Shown here piece after piece: positions 43,878 through 53,329 of a stretch of 64,000 bases of DNA (position 1 is the stretch's first letter; each line of letters opens with the position of its first letter). The notes under the pieces are model-generated. The model saw only the letters and a list, made by a program, of their open reading frames with translations. It was not told the origin of the DNA and did not search any database. Source of the DNA: CAVRGQ01 sp963720785 (GTDB lineage Bacteria > Actinomycetota > Acidimicrobiia > IMCC26256 > DASPTH01); assembly GCA_963720785.1 (NCBI GenBank), contig CAVRGQ010000005.1, positions 744,001 to 808,000 of the forward strand, in the 5' to 3' direction. A program made the position numbers and the translations under genes.

Positions 43878-45583
43878 CGGCACGTGAGTTCGCGCCCGGC
43901 CCGGCCGCCGGGGCGGCGTGGGCCGGTTCGGGACACGTCGTGTTCCCCGAACACGAGGCGACCGTGCCCGGGCTCCTGCGCCATGCGAGCGCGCACCATC
44001 CCGAGAACGTGGCGGTGGTGACCGCCACCGCGAGGCTCACCTACGCAGCGCTCGACGCGCGCTCGGCGGCGTTGGCGCGCTTCCTGGTGACGCGCGGCGC
44101 GGGCAAGGGCACGCACGTCGGCATCCTCTTCCCCAACGACGAGCGCTGGGTGATCACGTGGGCGGCGATCACACGCATCGGCGCGGTCGCGGTGCCGGTG
44201 AACACCTTCTCGAAGACACCCGAGCTCGCGACGATGCTGCGCCACGCCGACGTGCAGCTGCTCGTGACGTGTCGCGAGTTCACGCCTCACGACTACGCGG
44301 CGCGCCTGGTCGAGATCGCGCCCGCCCTCACCACGGCAAGGGCACCCGATCCGTTGTGGTTGCCCGAGCTGCCACAGCTCCGCCATGTGCTCGTGTGGGA
44401 CCAATGCGACGATCTCCCCTGGGCCGAGGACGTTCGCGAGCTGCCCCCGGTCGCCGACGAGGTCGCCACGGTCGCACGCGCGATGGAGGACGACGTCGTC
44501 CCCGCCGACCCGATGCTCGTCACCTACACGTCGGGTTCGACCGGTGAACCCAAAGGGGTCGTGCACGCGCAGGGCCCGCTGCTGCGGCACGCCCGCAACC
44601 TCGCCGCGCTGGCCGGGCTCGGGCCCCACGACCGCATCTGGACCCCGATGCCGCTCTGCTGGGTGGGCGGGTTCGCGTTCACGCTCCTGCGCGCCTTCTC
44701 GGTGGGCGCGGCATTCGTCACGCAGGAGCGCATGGACGCGGGGGTCGCGCTCGAGCTCCTCGGCCGCGAGCGGGTGACCTGCGTGAGCGCGTGGCCCGCC
44801 ACCGGTGCGCAGCTCCTCGCACACCCCAGCTACGAGCACACCGATCTGTCGGCGCTGCGGCTCGGCACGCTCTACGAGGGCCGCCCGCCCGAGCACCGCC
44901 CGGCCGATCCCGGGCTCGCGGTCACGTCGCTCGGCATGTCGGAGACGATCGGGCCGCACACGTTCTGGACCGCGGAGGAGGACCGCACCGGCGCGCCGGA
45001 GGAGTTCCGCGGCACGTTCGGTCACGAGGTGCCCGGCGTGTCGCACCGCATCGTCGACGACGACGGCAACGACGTCCCCGAAGGCACCGAGGGTGAAGTG
45101 TGGGTGCGCGGATACTCGCTGATGCTCGGGCTGTACCGGCACGAGCGCGAAGCGGTGTTCGACGCCGACGGCTGGTACCACACCGGCGACCGTGGCTACT
45201 TCGACCGCGGGTGGTTCTTCTTCACCGGCCGCAGCAGCGACCTGGTGAAGACCAGTGGCGCCAACGTCGCGCCCGCGGAGGTGGAACGTGCGCTGGTCGC
45301 GCTCGACGGTGTGCGCGCCGCGTTCGTGTTCGGCGTCGCGCACGAGCAGCGCGGCCAGGATGTCGTCGCACTCGTCGTGCCCGACGACCATGACGCACCA
45401 CCCACTCAGGACGCGTTGACCAGCCAACTGCGAGAGCAGCTGTCGTCGTACAAGATCCCGCGCGCCATCTACTTCATCGACGCCGCCGACGTGCCCTATC
45501 TCACGAGCCAGAAGCCCGATCGGCGGAGCCTCGCGGCCCGGGCGGAAGCACTCGCGCTCGGCGACGCCCGATTGTCCCCGTGA
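43874..45583 (+). CDS. AMP-dependent acyl-CoA synthetase
   Basis: 569 residues from GTG 43874, which overlaps the previous stop. P-loop VTYTSGSTGEPKGVVHA, SLGMSETIGPHTF, HTGDRGYFDRGWFFFTGR, SGANVAPAEVERAL and a late Lys in YLTSQKPDRR. The GMSET block and the extended N-terminus place it in the long-chain/steroid-acid-like group rather than acetyl-CoA synthetases. Last gene of the hydratase-ligase operon. Confidence 0.93.
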   Translation: MTAREFAPGPAAGAAWAGSGHVVFPEHEATVPGLLRHASAHHPENVAVVTATARLTYAALDARSAALARFLVTRGAGKGTHVGILFPNDERWVITWAAITRIGAVAVPVNTFSKTPELATMLRHADVQLLVTCREFTPHDYAARLVEIAPALTTARAPDPLWLPELPQLRHVLVWDQCDDLPWAEDVRELPPVADEVATVARAMEDDVVPADPMLVTYTSGSTGEPKGVVHAQGPLLRHARNLAALAGLGPHDRIWTPMPLCWVGGFAFTLLRAFSVGAAFVTQERMDAGVALELLGRERVTCVSAWPATGAQLLAHPSYEHTDLSALRLGTLYEGRPPEHRPADPGLAVTSLGMSETIGPHTFWTAEEDRTGAPEEFRGTFGHEVPGVSHRIVDDDGNDVPEGTEGEVWVRGYSLMLGLYRHEREAVFDADGWYHTGDRGYFDRGWFFFTGRSSDLVKTSGANVAPAEVERALVALDGVRAAFVFGVAHEQRGQDVVALVVPDDHDAPPTQDALTSQLREQLSSYKIPRAIYFIDAADVPYLTSQKPDRRSLAARAEALALGDARLSP

Positions 45584-45614
45584 CGCGACGCCCGATCGGG
45601 CGCATACTCAGCCG

Positions 45615-46052
45615 ATGGGAGCATTCGCTCGTCGAGGAGCCGTCGTCGCGGTACTGGCGTTGTCCGCCACCGTCTGGGTGCCCACGGGGGCCGGCGCGAG
45701 CACCACGGTCGCCCTCGGCATCGACGCCACGGTCGACGCGAGCGGTGCGATCACGGTGCTGGTGACCGCGCCCGGCTGCGAGGTCACCCCGCCGGCGGAG
45801 TTCCCCAGCATCGTCGTGCAGGCGCGCAACGCGGTCACCGGCGAAGTGGGCGAAGGCGCGGTCGCGGTCGGTGAGTTCACCGCGCCGGGCCAGGGCGTGG
45901 CAGTGATCCCGGCGGGCACACCGGTGTCGAGCTTCCTGCTCACGGTGAACTGCAACGACGGCGCGCTGCACGGGGAGCAGGCCTTCACACTGTCGCCCAC
46001 CGACAACCTCCCGCCGACGCCCGTGGCCACCGCGCCGGTGTTCACCGGCTGA
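45615..46052 (+). CDS. Small secreted protein of unknown function
   Basis: 145 residues. A signal peptide (MGAFARRGAVVAVLALSATV, ending GAGA), then a beta-rich Val/Ala/Thr/Gly region with two Cys (about 54 and 108) that could form a disulfide. No family recognised. It sits between the ligase operon and the convergent amidohydrolase. A 14-base palindrome CGCCCGATCGGGCG at 45589-45602 precedes it and could be the ligase terminator or this gene's regulatory site. Confidence 0.65.
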   Translation: MGAFARRGAVVAVLALSATVWVPTGAGASTTVALGIDATVDASGAITVLVTAPGCEVTPPAEFPSIVVQARNAVTGEVGEGAVAVGEFTAPGQGVAVIPAGTPVSSFLLTVNCNDGALHGEQAFTLSPTDNLPPTPVATAPVFTG

Positions 46053-46070
46053 ACCGAACGTCGCCCCGAG

Positions 46071-47747
46071 CTACTCCGGAGCGGGTTGCGCGCCGCGCAC
46101 GAGCCGACCGGGGAGCTCCTCGGTGGGCTCGCCCGACGCGTAGACCTCGACGCCGGTCACGAACGTGTGCACGTAACCGTCGGCCGCCTGCATCACTCGC
46201 TTCCCGCCCGCGGGCAGGTCGGCGACGATGCGCGGGCGGTGCACCGCGAGGTTCTCGAAGTCGATCACGTTCACGTCGCCCTTGTGCCCGGGCACCAGGA
46301 GGCCGCGGTCGAGCAGGCCGACCGTCTCCGCCGTGGCGCGCGTCTGGCGGGACACGAGCCACGGGAGGTCGAGGTGGTCGCCGCGGCGTCGGTCGCGGCC
46401 CCAGTGCGCGAGCAACGTGGTGGGGAAACTCGCATCGCTGATGATCGACACGTGCGCGCCGCCGTCGCCGAGGCCGGGGACCGCGTACGGGTGGGTGAGC
46501 ATGGTCTCGACCTCGGCGAGGTCACCGCTGAAGTAGTTGACCACCGGGTAATAGGCGGGGCCGTCGAGCAGCACGTCGTAGAGCACGTCGGCGGCGTCGC
46601 GCTGCTCGCGCTCGGCGCGCGCCGCGACCGACTGGTCGGCGGTGGGCTCGTAGTCGGGGATCTCGGCGAGGGGGAACATGCGGTCGAGCGGGAAGCGGAT
46701 GCCGCCGACTGCCTCGGTCTCTTCGAGAATGCGGCGCTTCACGTCGGCGTTGCGCAGCGCGGGGAAGTCGTCCTGCTCGGCAACCGCGCGGAACGTGGCC
46801 GAAGCCGCCCACGGGTTCGCCGAACCGTCGAGCGCGATGGTGACGCCGATCGCGCGCGACGCCACGACGCCCACCATCTCCATGCCTTGCTCGTTCGCCT
46901 CGGTGATCGCCTGGAGGCGCCGGAGGTGACCGTCCCCCGGCGCGAACTGGCCGACCGAGAGCACGAGCGGCCGCCCCGACGCGCGCATCATCTCGTGGAA
47001 CGTGGTGAGCTCGTCGTCGAAGTCGTCCATGTCGGCGACGACCTGCAGCATGCCCTTGCCGGTCGCGCCGACGGCCGCGGCGATGCCGACGAGCTCCTCG
47101 CGCGCCGCATCCAGCGATGCGGTGAACGCGCCCTTGCTCGTCTTGTGGTTCCTGGTGCGCGAGGTGCTGAAGCCGAGCGCGCCCGCCTCGATCGCGGCGG
47201 CCGCCATCGCGCCCATGGCCTCGATCTCCGCGTCTGTCGCGCGGTCGCGGTCGGCGCCGCGCTGTCCCATCACCCAGAGCCGGATCGGCACGTGGCACGC
47301 CTGCGTGGCGAAGTCGAGGTCGTGCTGCAGGCTCTCGAGCACGTCGAGGTACTCGACGAAGGTCTCCCACGTCCACGGCAGGCCCTCGCTGAGCACCGCG
47401 CCGGGGATGTCCTCCACGCCCTCCATCAGGTCGATGAGCGCGTCGTGGTCGGCCGGGCGGCACGGCGCGAAGCCGACGCCGCAGTTGCCCATGACCACGG
47501 TGGTCACGCCGTGCGCGGACGACGGCTGGAAGCGCGTGTCCCACGTGGCCTGGCCGTCGTAGTGCGTGTGGATGTCGACGAAGCCGGGGGTGACCAGGGC
47601 GCCGTACGCGTCGATCTCACGCGCACCGCGCCCGACCCGACCGACTTCCACGACGATGCCGTCGTCGATCGCGATGTCGGCGGTGACGGTGGGTTGACCG
47701 GTGCCGTCGGCGACGGTCCCGGCCCGGATCACGAGATCATGCGGCAT
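46071..47747 (-). CDS. N-acyl-D-amino-acid deacylase / D-aminoacylase-type amidohydrolase
   Basis: 558 residues. Composite beta domain at both ends around a TIM barrel: HTHYDGQ with metal ligands His60 and His62, the NCGVGF metal-cysteine segment, STSRTRNHKT and GDGGAHVSIISDASFP with the catalytic Asp. This pattern defines the D-aminoacylase branch, which hydrolyses N-acyl amino acids or related amides. It is convergent with the small secreted gene. Its place next to acyl-CoA genes is common in Acidimicrobiia and mycobacteria-like genomes; substrate unknown. Confidence 0.9.
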   Translation of the reverse strand: MPHDLVIRAGTVADGTGQPTVTADIAIDDGIVVEVGRVGRGAREIDAYGALVTPGFVDIHTHYDGQATWDTRFQPSSAHGVTTVVMGNCGVGFAPCRPADHDALIDLMEGVEDIPGAVLSEGLPWTWETFVEYLDVLESLQHDLDFATQACHVPIRLWVMGQRGADRDRATDAEIEAMGAMAAAAIEAGALGFSTSRTRNHKTSKGAFTASLDAAREELVGIAAAVGATGKGMLQVVADMDDFDDELTTFHEMMRASGRPLVLSVGQFAPGDGHLRRLQAITEANEQGMEMVGVVASRAIGVTIALDGSANPWAASATFRAVAEQDDFPALRNADVKRRILEETEAVGGIRFPLDRMFPLAEIPDYEPTADQSVAARAEREQRDAADVLYDVLLDGPAYYPVVNYFSGDLAEVETMLTHPYAVPGLGDGGAHVSIISDASFPTTLLAHWGRDRRRGDHLDLPWLVSRQTRATAETVGLLDRGLLVPGHKGDVNVIDFENLAVHRPRIVADLPAGGKRVMQAADGYVHTFVTGVEVYASGEPTEELPGRLVRGAQPAPE

Positions 47748-47809
47748 GGCGCCGACCGTACAGCGTCACGCCGCAGCGAGCACGGGGAGGCGCCGGCCCG
47801 TCGGCGCAG

Positions 47810-48325
47810 CTACGACACGGTGAGGTTGACGTACATCCCGAGCTGGTAGTGACCGGGCAGGTTGCACACGGCCACGTAGTGGCCCGGGGTGAGGTCCTCA
47901 GTGGTGATGGACTTCGACTTCCCAGGGGGCAGCGCGTCGCCGCTGTCGGCCACCGCCTGCAACTGCGGCGAGTCCTCGATCACGTCGCCGGACTTGTCGA
48001 GCGGCAGCTGATCGGCCGGCAACGTGGTCTTGAAGATCACGAACTCGTGCCCGACCGTGCCCTTGTTCGTGACCCCGACGGTGTGGCGGCCGGGGGAAAG
48101 GTGCGTCGGCATGTGGATGGCGTAGTTCACCGTGCTCGCCTGGATGTCGCCCTCCGGCAGGTCGTTTCCACGGTCCCGGGCGATCAGCGCCACCCCGATG
48201 GCGACGACGATCAGCGCGACGAACACGCCGGTGAAGATGAGCAGGCCCCGCATGCCACGGACTTCCTCGCGGAGCGGCTTGCGCGGCCCCTCGAGGTCGG
48301 TGGCCTCGTTCGACGACTCGGTCAT
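47810..48325 (-). CDS. Membrane-anchored cupredoxin
   Basis: 171 residues from ATG 48325, with a GAGGA ribosome stretch. One helix (27-50) anchors an external plastocyanin-like domain. Type-1 copper ligands fit: His93 in VGHEF, then Cys154, His159 and Met164 in CNLPGHYQLGM. An acidic linker precedes the domain. Likely carries electrons at the outer face of the membrane or buffers copper. Divergent from the NIPSNAP-like gene and not obviously tied to the catabolic genes. Confidence 0.88.
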   Translation of the reverse strand: MTESSNEATDLEGPRKPLREEVRGMRGLLIFTGVFVALIVVAIGVALIARDRGNDLPEGDIQASTVNYAIHMPTHLSPGRHTVGVTNKGTVGHEFVIFKTTLPADQLPLDKSGDVIEDSPQLQAVADSGDALPPGKSKSITTEDLTPGHYVAVCNLPGHYQLGMYVNLTVS

Positions 48326-48429
48326 GGAGACATCCTCGCGCTCCTCGTCGGTACCGCGGTGTCCACCAGCCACCGGTCCCCCGGGAGCGGGGTCGAACGG
48401 CACTTCGACCCCCGATAGTGTGCGCGGCC

Positions 48430-49215
48430 ATGAGCTCACGCAGCCTGTACCTGTACGAGGTCGTCGACATCGTCGGCCAGGGTCAGTACGACTACATGGA
48501 GCACCTCTGGAAGGACCCGGTGCTCGTGATGCCCGACATGTACAACCTGCAGGGCAGCTTCTACGTGAACAGCGCGGGCGGCGGGCGCTGGCCGCAGGTG
48601 ATCAACATCTGGGACGTCGGCGCGCGCGGCTGGGACGCGTGGGCGCTCAACGCGGACCGGCAGAACCTCAAGCGACGCAAGGCGTTCTACGGAGACTGGT
48701 GGGACAAGGCGGCGAAGTGGCGCACCGGTGGGTTCGACCGCTTGTGCGGTGGCGTGCCCGGTTCGCCCACCACCCCCGAGATCAAAGCGGCGGGGATCAA
48801 GGGCACGTTGTTCGTGAACGAGATCCTCACCGTGCGGCCCGGCAGCGCGCTCGACTTCCTCGCCGCGGTGAACGAGCAACGCAAGCCGCTCATGGCCGAG
48901 TACCGCCAGCACGCGACGGGCCTCTACGAGGTGCTCAACAACCAGCACGAGGTCGTGATGGTGTGGGCGACCGACATCCCGTCGTACCTCACCTACCGCA
49001 GGAACCGCGACACCACCCGCGGCCTCACCGACGACGGCACGGTCGACGACCGCATCGTCGCGTGGGAACGTGTGTCCGCCGAGTTCGTCACCGGAGGGGA
49101 CCACCACATCATGACGCCACTGCCGCGCACCGTGTACGGGCCCGACGACTGGGAGGACGCCACGCTCGACGAGTGGCTCCAGGGCAACCAGCCGGTCAGC
49201 CTGGAGGACCAGTGA
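48430..49215 (+). CDS. NIPSNAP-like (dimeric alpha/beta barrel) protein
   Basis: 261 residues from ATG 48430 (GTG 48418 also possible). Two ferredoxin-like halves: SLYLYEVVDIVGQGQYDYMEHL with VINIWDV, and EILTVRPGSALDFLAAVNEQ with VVMVWATDIPSYLTY, as in NIPSNAP-type proteins of unknown activity. The SDR gene overlaps its stop (GTGA), so they act together, perhaps on one intermediate of the neighbouring catabolic route. Confidence 0.6.
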   Translation: MSSRSLYLYEVVDIVGQGQYDYMEHLWKDPVLVMPDMYNLQGSFYVNSAGGGRWPQVINIWDVGARGWDAWALNADRQNLKRRKAFYGDWWDKAAKWRTGGFDRLCGGVPGSPTTPEIKAAGIKGTLFVNEILTVRPGSALDFLAAVNEQRKPLMAEYRQHATGLYEVLNNQHEVVMVWATDIPSYLTYRRNRDTTRGLTDDGTVDDRIVAWERVSAEFVTGGDHHIMTPLPRTVYGPDDWEDATLDEWLQGNQPVSLEDQ

Positions 49216-50070
49216 GCGCGGCCGACGACCCGGGCGCCAAGGTCGCGCTGGTCACGGGCGCGAGCCGCGGCCTGGGCAAGGCCACCGCGCTGCACCTCGC
49301 CGCGCGCCGGCTTCGACGTCGCGATCAGCGCGCGCACCGAGCGCGAGGGTGAGGGCCGCACCGACCAGAACTCCGTGCGCGCGGTCGACTCGGTGGCGGT
49401 GCCCGGCAGCCTCGAGACGACGGCGGCCGAGATCGAGGCGCTCGGCCGACGCGCCCTCCAAGTGCGCATGGACCTCGGCGACCGCGACAGCGTGATCGCC
49501 ACCCCCCGCGCGGTGCTCGACGCGTGGGGCCGCATCGACGTGCTCGTGAACAACGCAATCATCGGCGGCGGCGCGTCGATGGACCGGGTCATGGACCTGA
49601 CCGCCGAGTCGATGACCAAGCTGTTCACCGGCAACGTCGTGCACCAGGTGCTCCTCACCCAGCAGGTGATCCCCGCGATGCTCGAACAGGGCGACGGCGT
49701 GATCGTCGACATGGTGTCGGCCTCCGCGCGCATCGATCCCATCGCGCCGGCCGGCGAGGGCGGATGGGGCGTGTGCTACTCGGCGTCGAAGGCCGCGTTC
49801 GGGCGCTTCGCCGGTGGGATCAACGCCGAGTTCGGTCCCACGATCCGCGCCTACAACGTCGACCCCGGCTCGGTGGTCACCGAGGCGCGCAAGGCCCGGT
49901 CTGCCGGATCGGGCAAGGCCGACGAGTTCCAGGACAACTACGGGTCCGACTCCCCCGACGCCACCGCGGCCACCATCGCCTGGCTGGCCACGAGCCCCGA
50001 CGCGACGCGCCTGCTCGGCAAGTGGATCTACGCACCCAAGCTGGCCGAGGACCGCGGGCTCTTGGAGTAG
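49212..50070 (+). pseudogene. Short-chain dehydrogenase, one-base insertion
   Basis: About 285 residues after repair. GTG 49212 overlaps the previous stop. VALVTGASRGLGKATALHLAAR is the cofactor site; near 49,305 an extra C shifts the frame, and the sense continues as GFDVAISARTEREGEGRTDQNS, VNNAIIGGG, VSASARIDP, then YSASKAAFGRFAGG (Tyr/Lys) and AWLATSPDATRLLGKW at the end. Apart from the single insertion the protein is complete. Confidence 0.88.
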
Positions 50071-50091
50071 GCGCCTCACCTGACCTCGGCG

Positions 50092-50138
50092 AACCGGCGT
50101 CAATTCCTGCCCACTATGGGCTTGGATTGACGCCGGTT
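50092..50138. terminator. Bidirectional terminator hairpin between convergent genes
   Basis: A 13-bp perfect stem (AACCGGCGTCAAT, 50092-50104, against 50126-50138) surrounds a second small stem GCCC/GGGC around ACTAT. It lies exactly between the convergent SDR (ends 50070) and the hydrolase (ends 50143). No long T-run, but position and symmetry fit a shared terminator. Confidence 0.7.
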
Positions 50139-50142
50139 GGGA

Positions 50143-51102
50143 TCAGACGACCGACCAGAGCCACTGCTCGAGTCGCTCCCACTGCTCCCGGCGCGTGGTC
50201 GCCATGTTGTGGCAGTGCGCACTGCCCCGCAGCACGAAGAGCGTGACGTCGTTGCTCCCCCTGAAGTACGCGGGCTCCTCGTACGGCGCGAGCGACACGT
50301 CGATCTCGCCGTAGGAGAGGAACACCGGCACGTCGACCGCGGCGGCGGCCTCCGCCGCGAACCACGGCACCGTCGACTGCGCGGCGGCGAGGCGCGGCAC
50401 CACCGTGGTGGTCTGCTCCACGTCGGCCGTGAGCACGACCTCGGGCACGTCGGGCAGGTGGAACGCGTCGCGCAGATCGGTCCGGTCCCCCGGTGCGTAC
50501 GGCTCGGCGAAGCTCTGCACCACGGCATCGATGATCGCCGCGCGCGCTTCGGGTCCACCGCGCGCCGCCTCGATCAGCTCGTCGGGCAGTGGGATGATCC
50601 CGACCACTCCGATCGTGGTACCGAGCACCGCGAGCGCGTCGTAGCTCTGCGCCGCCGCCTGCTGCACGACCGCGTGATAGCCGCCCATCGAGTGGCCGAC
50701 CGCGATGATCGGCGTGCCCTCCGGCACCTGCTCCCGGATCACCTCGACGGCCGCCGCGGTCGCGCACGCCTGCTCGGGGAAGCCGGTCTCGTGCTCGGGG
50801 TGCGTGCTCGCCCCGGTGCCCAGGCTGTCGAGCGCCACCACCACGTAACCACGCTCGGCCATCCACCGGGCGAAGCTGTACTCCTCGCCCGGCACGTCGA
50901 GATCCCAGTAGGCGTGGTCGTAGGTCCCCCCGGGGAGGCACACCAGCACGGCCGCAGGGCCGGCGATCTCGTCGATCGCGGCGGGGTGCTCGTACCAGCG
51001 GCCGAACAGCGTGGTCGCCTCGTCGTCCCACACCTCCACCTCGACGAGGAGGTCCTGCACCACCACGCCGTCGAGCGTCTGCGAATTCAAGGGTTCGGTC
51101 AT
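50143..51102 (-). CDS. Alpha/beta hydrolase
   Basis: 319 residues. Strand and oxyanion region VLVCLPGGTYDHAYW, nucleophile elbow GHSMGG with catalytic Ser, an acid in LSYGEIDVSLAPYEEP and a terminal His in RGSAHCHNM. The lid region is about 80 residues. No signal peptide. Likely an esterase or lipase acting on an ester such as those made by a BVMO, though the distance from that gene is large. Last gene of a minus-strand run with yaaA and the Coq4-like gene upstream. Confidence 0.88.
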   Translation of the reverse strand: MTEPLNSQTLDGVVVQDLLVEVEVWDDEATTLFGRWYEHPAAIDEIAGPAAVLVCLPGGTYDHAYWDLDVPGEEYSFARWMAERGYVVVALDSLGTGASTHPEHETGFPEQACATAAAVEVIREQVPEGTPIIAVGHSMGGYHAVVQQAAAQSYDALAVLGTTIGVVGIIPLPDELIEAARGGPEARAAIIDAVVQSFAEPYAPGDRTDLRDAFHLPDVPEVVLTADVEQTTTVVPRLAAAQSTVPWFAAEAAAAVDVPVFLSYGEIDVSLAPYEEPAYFRGSNDVTLFVLRGSAHCHNMATTRREQWERLEQWLWSVV

Positions 51103-51120
51103 GGCCGGGAGTCTCGCGTG

Positions 51121-51871
51121 TCAGCCGGGCGCGAGCACGTCGATCGCGCGGTCCTCGGGAACCGGTCGCGTGCACCAGCCCTGCCACTCGAAGTGCGCGA
51201 GACCGTCGATCCCCGCGTCGACGACCCGCCGCGCCACCTCGCCCTTCACCGCCTTGGCGTCGTGTCCGACCGCGCGGTCGCCCGACGCGCTGCGGAAGCG
51301 CACGTGCACGACGGACGCCGCGCCCTCGAGCCGCGGCCAGTCGATCGCCGCCGCGTGCTCCGAGGGCAGCAGGTCGACGACCGTGCGCCGCCGCGCGCAC
51401 GCCACCAATGGGTCCGTCACCGTGGCGCGCCAGAAGCGGGCCAGGTTGCCCAGCGGCGGCAATGCCACCGAGAACTTGAGCCGGTAGTCGGCCACGGGAT
51501 CAGCCGCGGTGGTGATGCCGTAGAGCGCGGAAGGCACCAGCACGCGGCGCGCATCGGCCGCGCGCAGCGGGCCGAGGTGGTCCCACACCACGCCGGTATA
51601 GCGCTGCCACGCGGGAAGCACCGGTGCGTCACCGCGGGTGTACGCATCCGCCGCGTCACGGGCGCGGGCGAGCAGTTCGCCGCGCACCCCGAGGATCTTC
51701 ACCGCGGCCGCGTCGTCGACCTTCCGGAGACTGGCGCTCAGCGCGCGGCGCACCGCTTCGCGCGCATCGCCGAGTTCGGCGTCGAACCGCCCGGGCCTCA
51801 CGCCCGCGCGGCGCGCGACCGCCGGAAGCTTTGCCCTCCGACGGTGGGAGCAACAGGAACGGTGCGCTCAC
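51121..51871 (-). pseudogene. yaaA: YaaA (UPF0246) peroxide-stress protein, one frameshift
   Basis: About 250 residues after repair, matching YaaA length. GTG 51871 starts SAPFLLLPPSEGKASGG, the family N-terminus; near 51,830 the frame is lost and another resumes at GVRPGRFDAELGDAREAV, then GVVWDHLG, VPSALYGITTAADPVADYRLK, and ends near HFEWQGW. GTG overlaps the TGA of the Coq4-like gene. YaaA binds iron/DNA and limits iron during peroxide stress in E. coli. Confidence 0.87.
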
Positions 51872-52849
51872 CAGTAGATGTGGTGGCCGTCGTCGGGGTC
51901 CTCGGGGGGCTGCACCCCGTACTCGGCACGCACGTCCGCGAGCGGTCGCTCGGCCATCGCGAGATGGTCGGCCCAGGCGAAGTCCTTGGTGGTGGCCGCG
52001 CCCCGCGCCATCTCCCGGCCGAGCAGCTCCGCCGCGTACGGACGCTCGAGCGTGGACGCCTTCGGCACGATCTCGTCGAACGCACTCAGCCCCGACTCGT
52101 GCAGCACCAGCGGCGAGAAGAAGGCGAAGGTGCTCGCGGGGTTGTCGTCCATCGCGATCTGGAACCCGCCGAGCGCGATCTCGCCCGCGCCCGTGGGCGC
52201 GATGCCACTGAGCACGTGGATGTGGTCGTGGTCGAAGTAGAGGTAGGTGTTCGGGGTGATCTCGGAGCCGGGCACCGCGAACCCGTGTGTGATGTAGAAG
52301 TCGGCGAGGCACCATCCGACCGTGCCCTCCGGCAACTCGCGGTAGCGCTCGACGCGGGCGACGAGCTCGGGATCGGGCTCGGGTGCATCCGCCACGGCCT
52401 GGGCCGCGCGCTCGCGGAACGCCGGTTCCGACCGGTCGATCGCCTGCGCCGCGAAGAATCGGTCGAAGTCGGCGGCCGCCTGTTTGACGCCCTCGTCGAT
52501 CTGGCGGCGGAAGATCTCGACCTCCTCCGGGGAGGAACCCGAGCGCGGCGGAGTACTCCTCACAGCGGCTCACCAGTGCGGCGTTCAACGGGTGCCGGCA
52601 CATCTCGAGCGTGAACAGCACTTCGGCGAACCGACGCCGTGCGCCCGCGTCGGGCAGGGCCGCGACGGTCTCCTCGGGCCCCAGGGGCACGACCGCCGAG
52701 GGGTCGAGGTCGCCGCGCTCGAACAGGTGGGTGGTGATCGCCTGCAGCACCCGCAACTGCTCGGCGCAGGGGCCGCCGTCCACGTCGATGGCGCCCACGA
52801 GCCCACGAACGACGGTCTCCACGGACTCCGGCCCCACGAGCTTCGGCAT
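51868..52849 (-). pseudogene. Coq4-like protein with TerB-like N-terminal helices, one frameshift
   Basis: About 327 residues after repair. N-terminal part from ATG 52849 (VVRGLVGAIDVDGGPCAEQL...FERGDLDPSAV) resembles TerB-type helical bundles. Near 52,545 a one-base shift separates it from the rest (SPEEVEIFRRQIDEGVKQAAAD). The C-terminal part carries HDHIH followed 11 residues later by Glu (about 52,182-52,230), the HDxxHx11E zinc motif of Coq4, plus LPEGTVGW, GEIALGGFQIA and FFSPLVL. Coq4 acts in ubiquinone synthesis; actinobacteria usually make menaquinone, so the role here is unclear. Confidence 0.82.
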
Positions 52850-52920
52850 GCCCGCAAACTACGCTGCCCGGATGGGACGTCGCCGACTCCCCGCCGCTCC
52901 TCGCCCTCGTCGCCGGACTC

Positions 52921-53256
52921 GTGCTCGGCGTGGGTGGCATCGTCGTCGCGGAAGTCGGCCCCGCCGCGCCGTCCACCACCGCACCGGCATCCGGGTCGGG
53001 TGCGGTCCGCGCCGCTGAACCCCAGACCTTCGTGCTGGCCGGCGTCACCCGTGTGGGCCACGCCGCAGTCCACCGGGCCGACCGGTCGGGACGCACGGGC
53101 GGCGGACTGCTCCGCGACGCCGTGCTCCTCCCGACGATCGCGCTCCTCGCGCTCGCGCTGGCCGCCTTCGTCGGGCGCCAGCGCCGTCGGGGTCGGCCGC
53201 CCACCTGGCACGGGGCCGCCCTGCTCGGCCGGGGGCCGCCACTCCTCGCTGCGTGA
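52921..53256 (+). CDS. Small membrane protein of unknown function
   Basis: About 111 residues from GTG 52921. The frame is open from 52861 without an ATG or GTG; a CTG at 52864 would give a complete first helix (PPLLALVAGLVLGVGG), so the start is uncertain. A Thr/Ala/Pro-rich loop is followed by a second helix (LLRDAVLLPTIALLALALAAF) and a basic tail. No family recognised. Divergent from the Coq4-like gene and 73 bases before the regulator. Confidence 0.5.
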   Translation: MLGVGGIVVAEVGPAAPSTTAPASGSGAVRAAEPQTFVLAGVTRVGHAAVHRADRSGRTGGGLLRDAVLLPTIALLALALAAFVGRQRRRGRPPTWHGAALLGRGPPLLAA

Positions 53257-53329
53257 CCGACGGCCACCTGGCCGTCGTCCGACGCGTGGCCCCGCCGTGG
53301 TGCGGGTCACTCGAAGCGAGGAGACCCCT

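Noticed and set aside
46086..47849. Plus-strand open frame of 587 codons opposite the D-aminoacylase-type gene
   Set aside because: Arg/Val/His-rich without motifs; the minus frame carries HTHYDGQ and the whole family pattern.
50137..52614. Plus-strand open frame of 825 codons across three minus-strand genes
   Set aside because: It spans the hydrolase, yaaA and Coq4-like genes in antisense and shows only low-complexity Arg/His/Val sequence.
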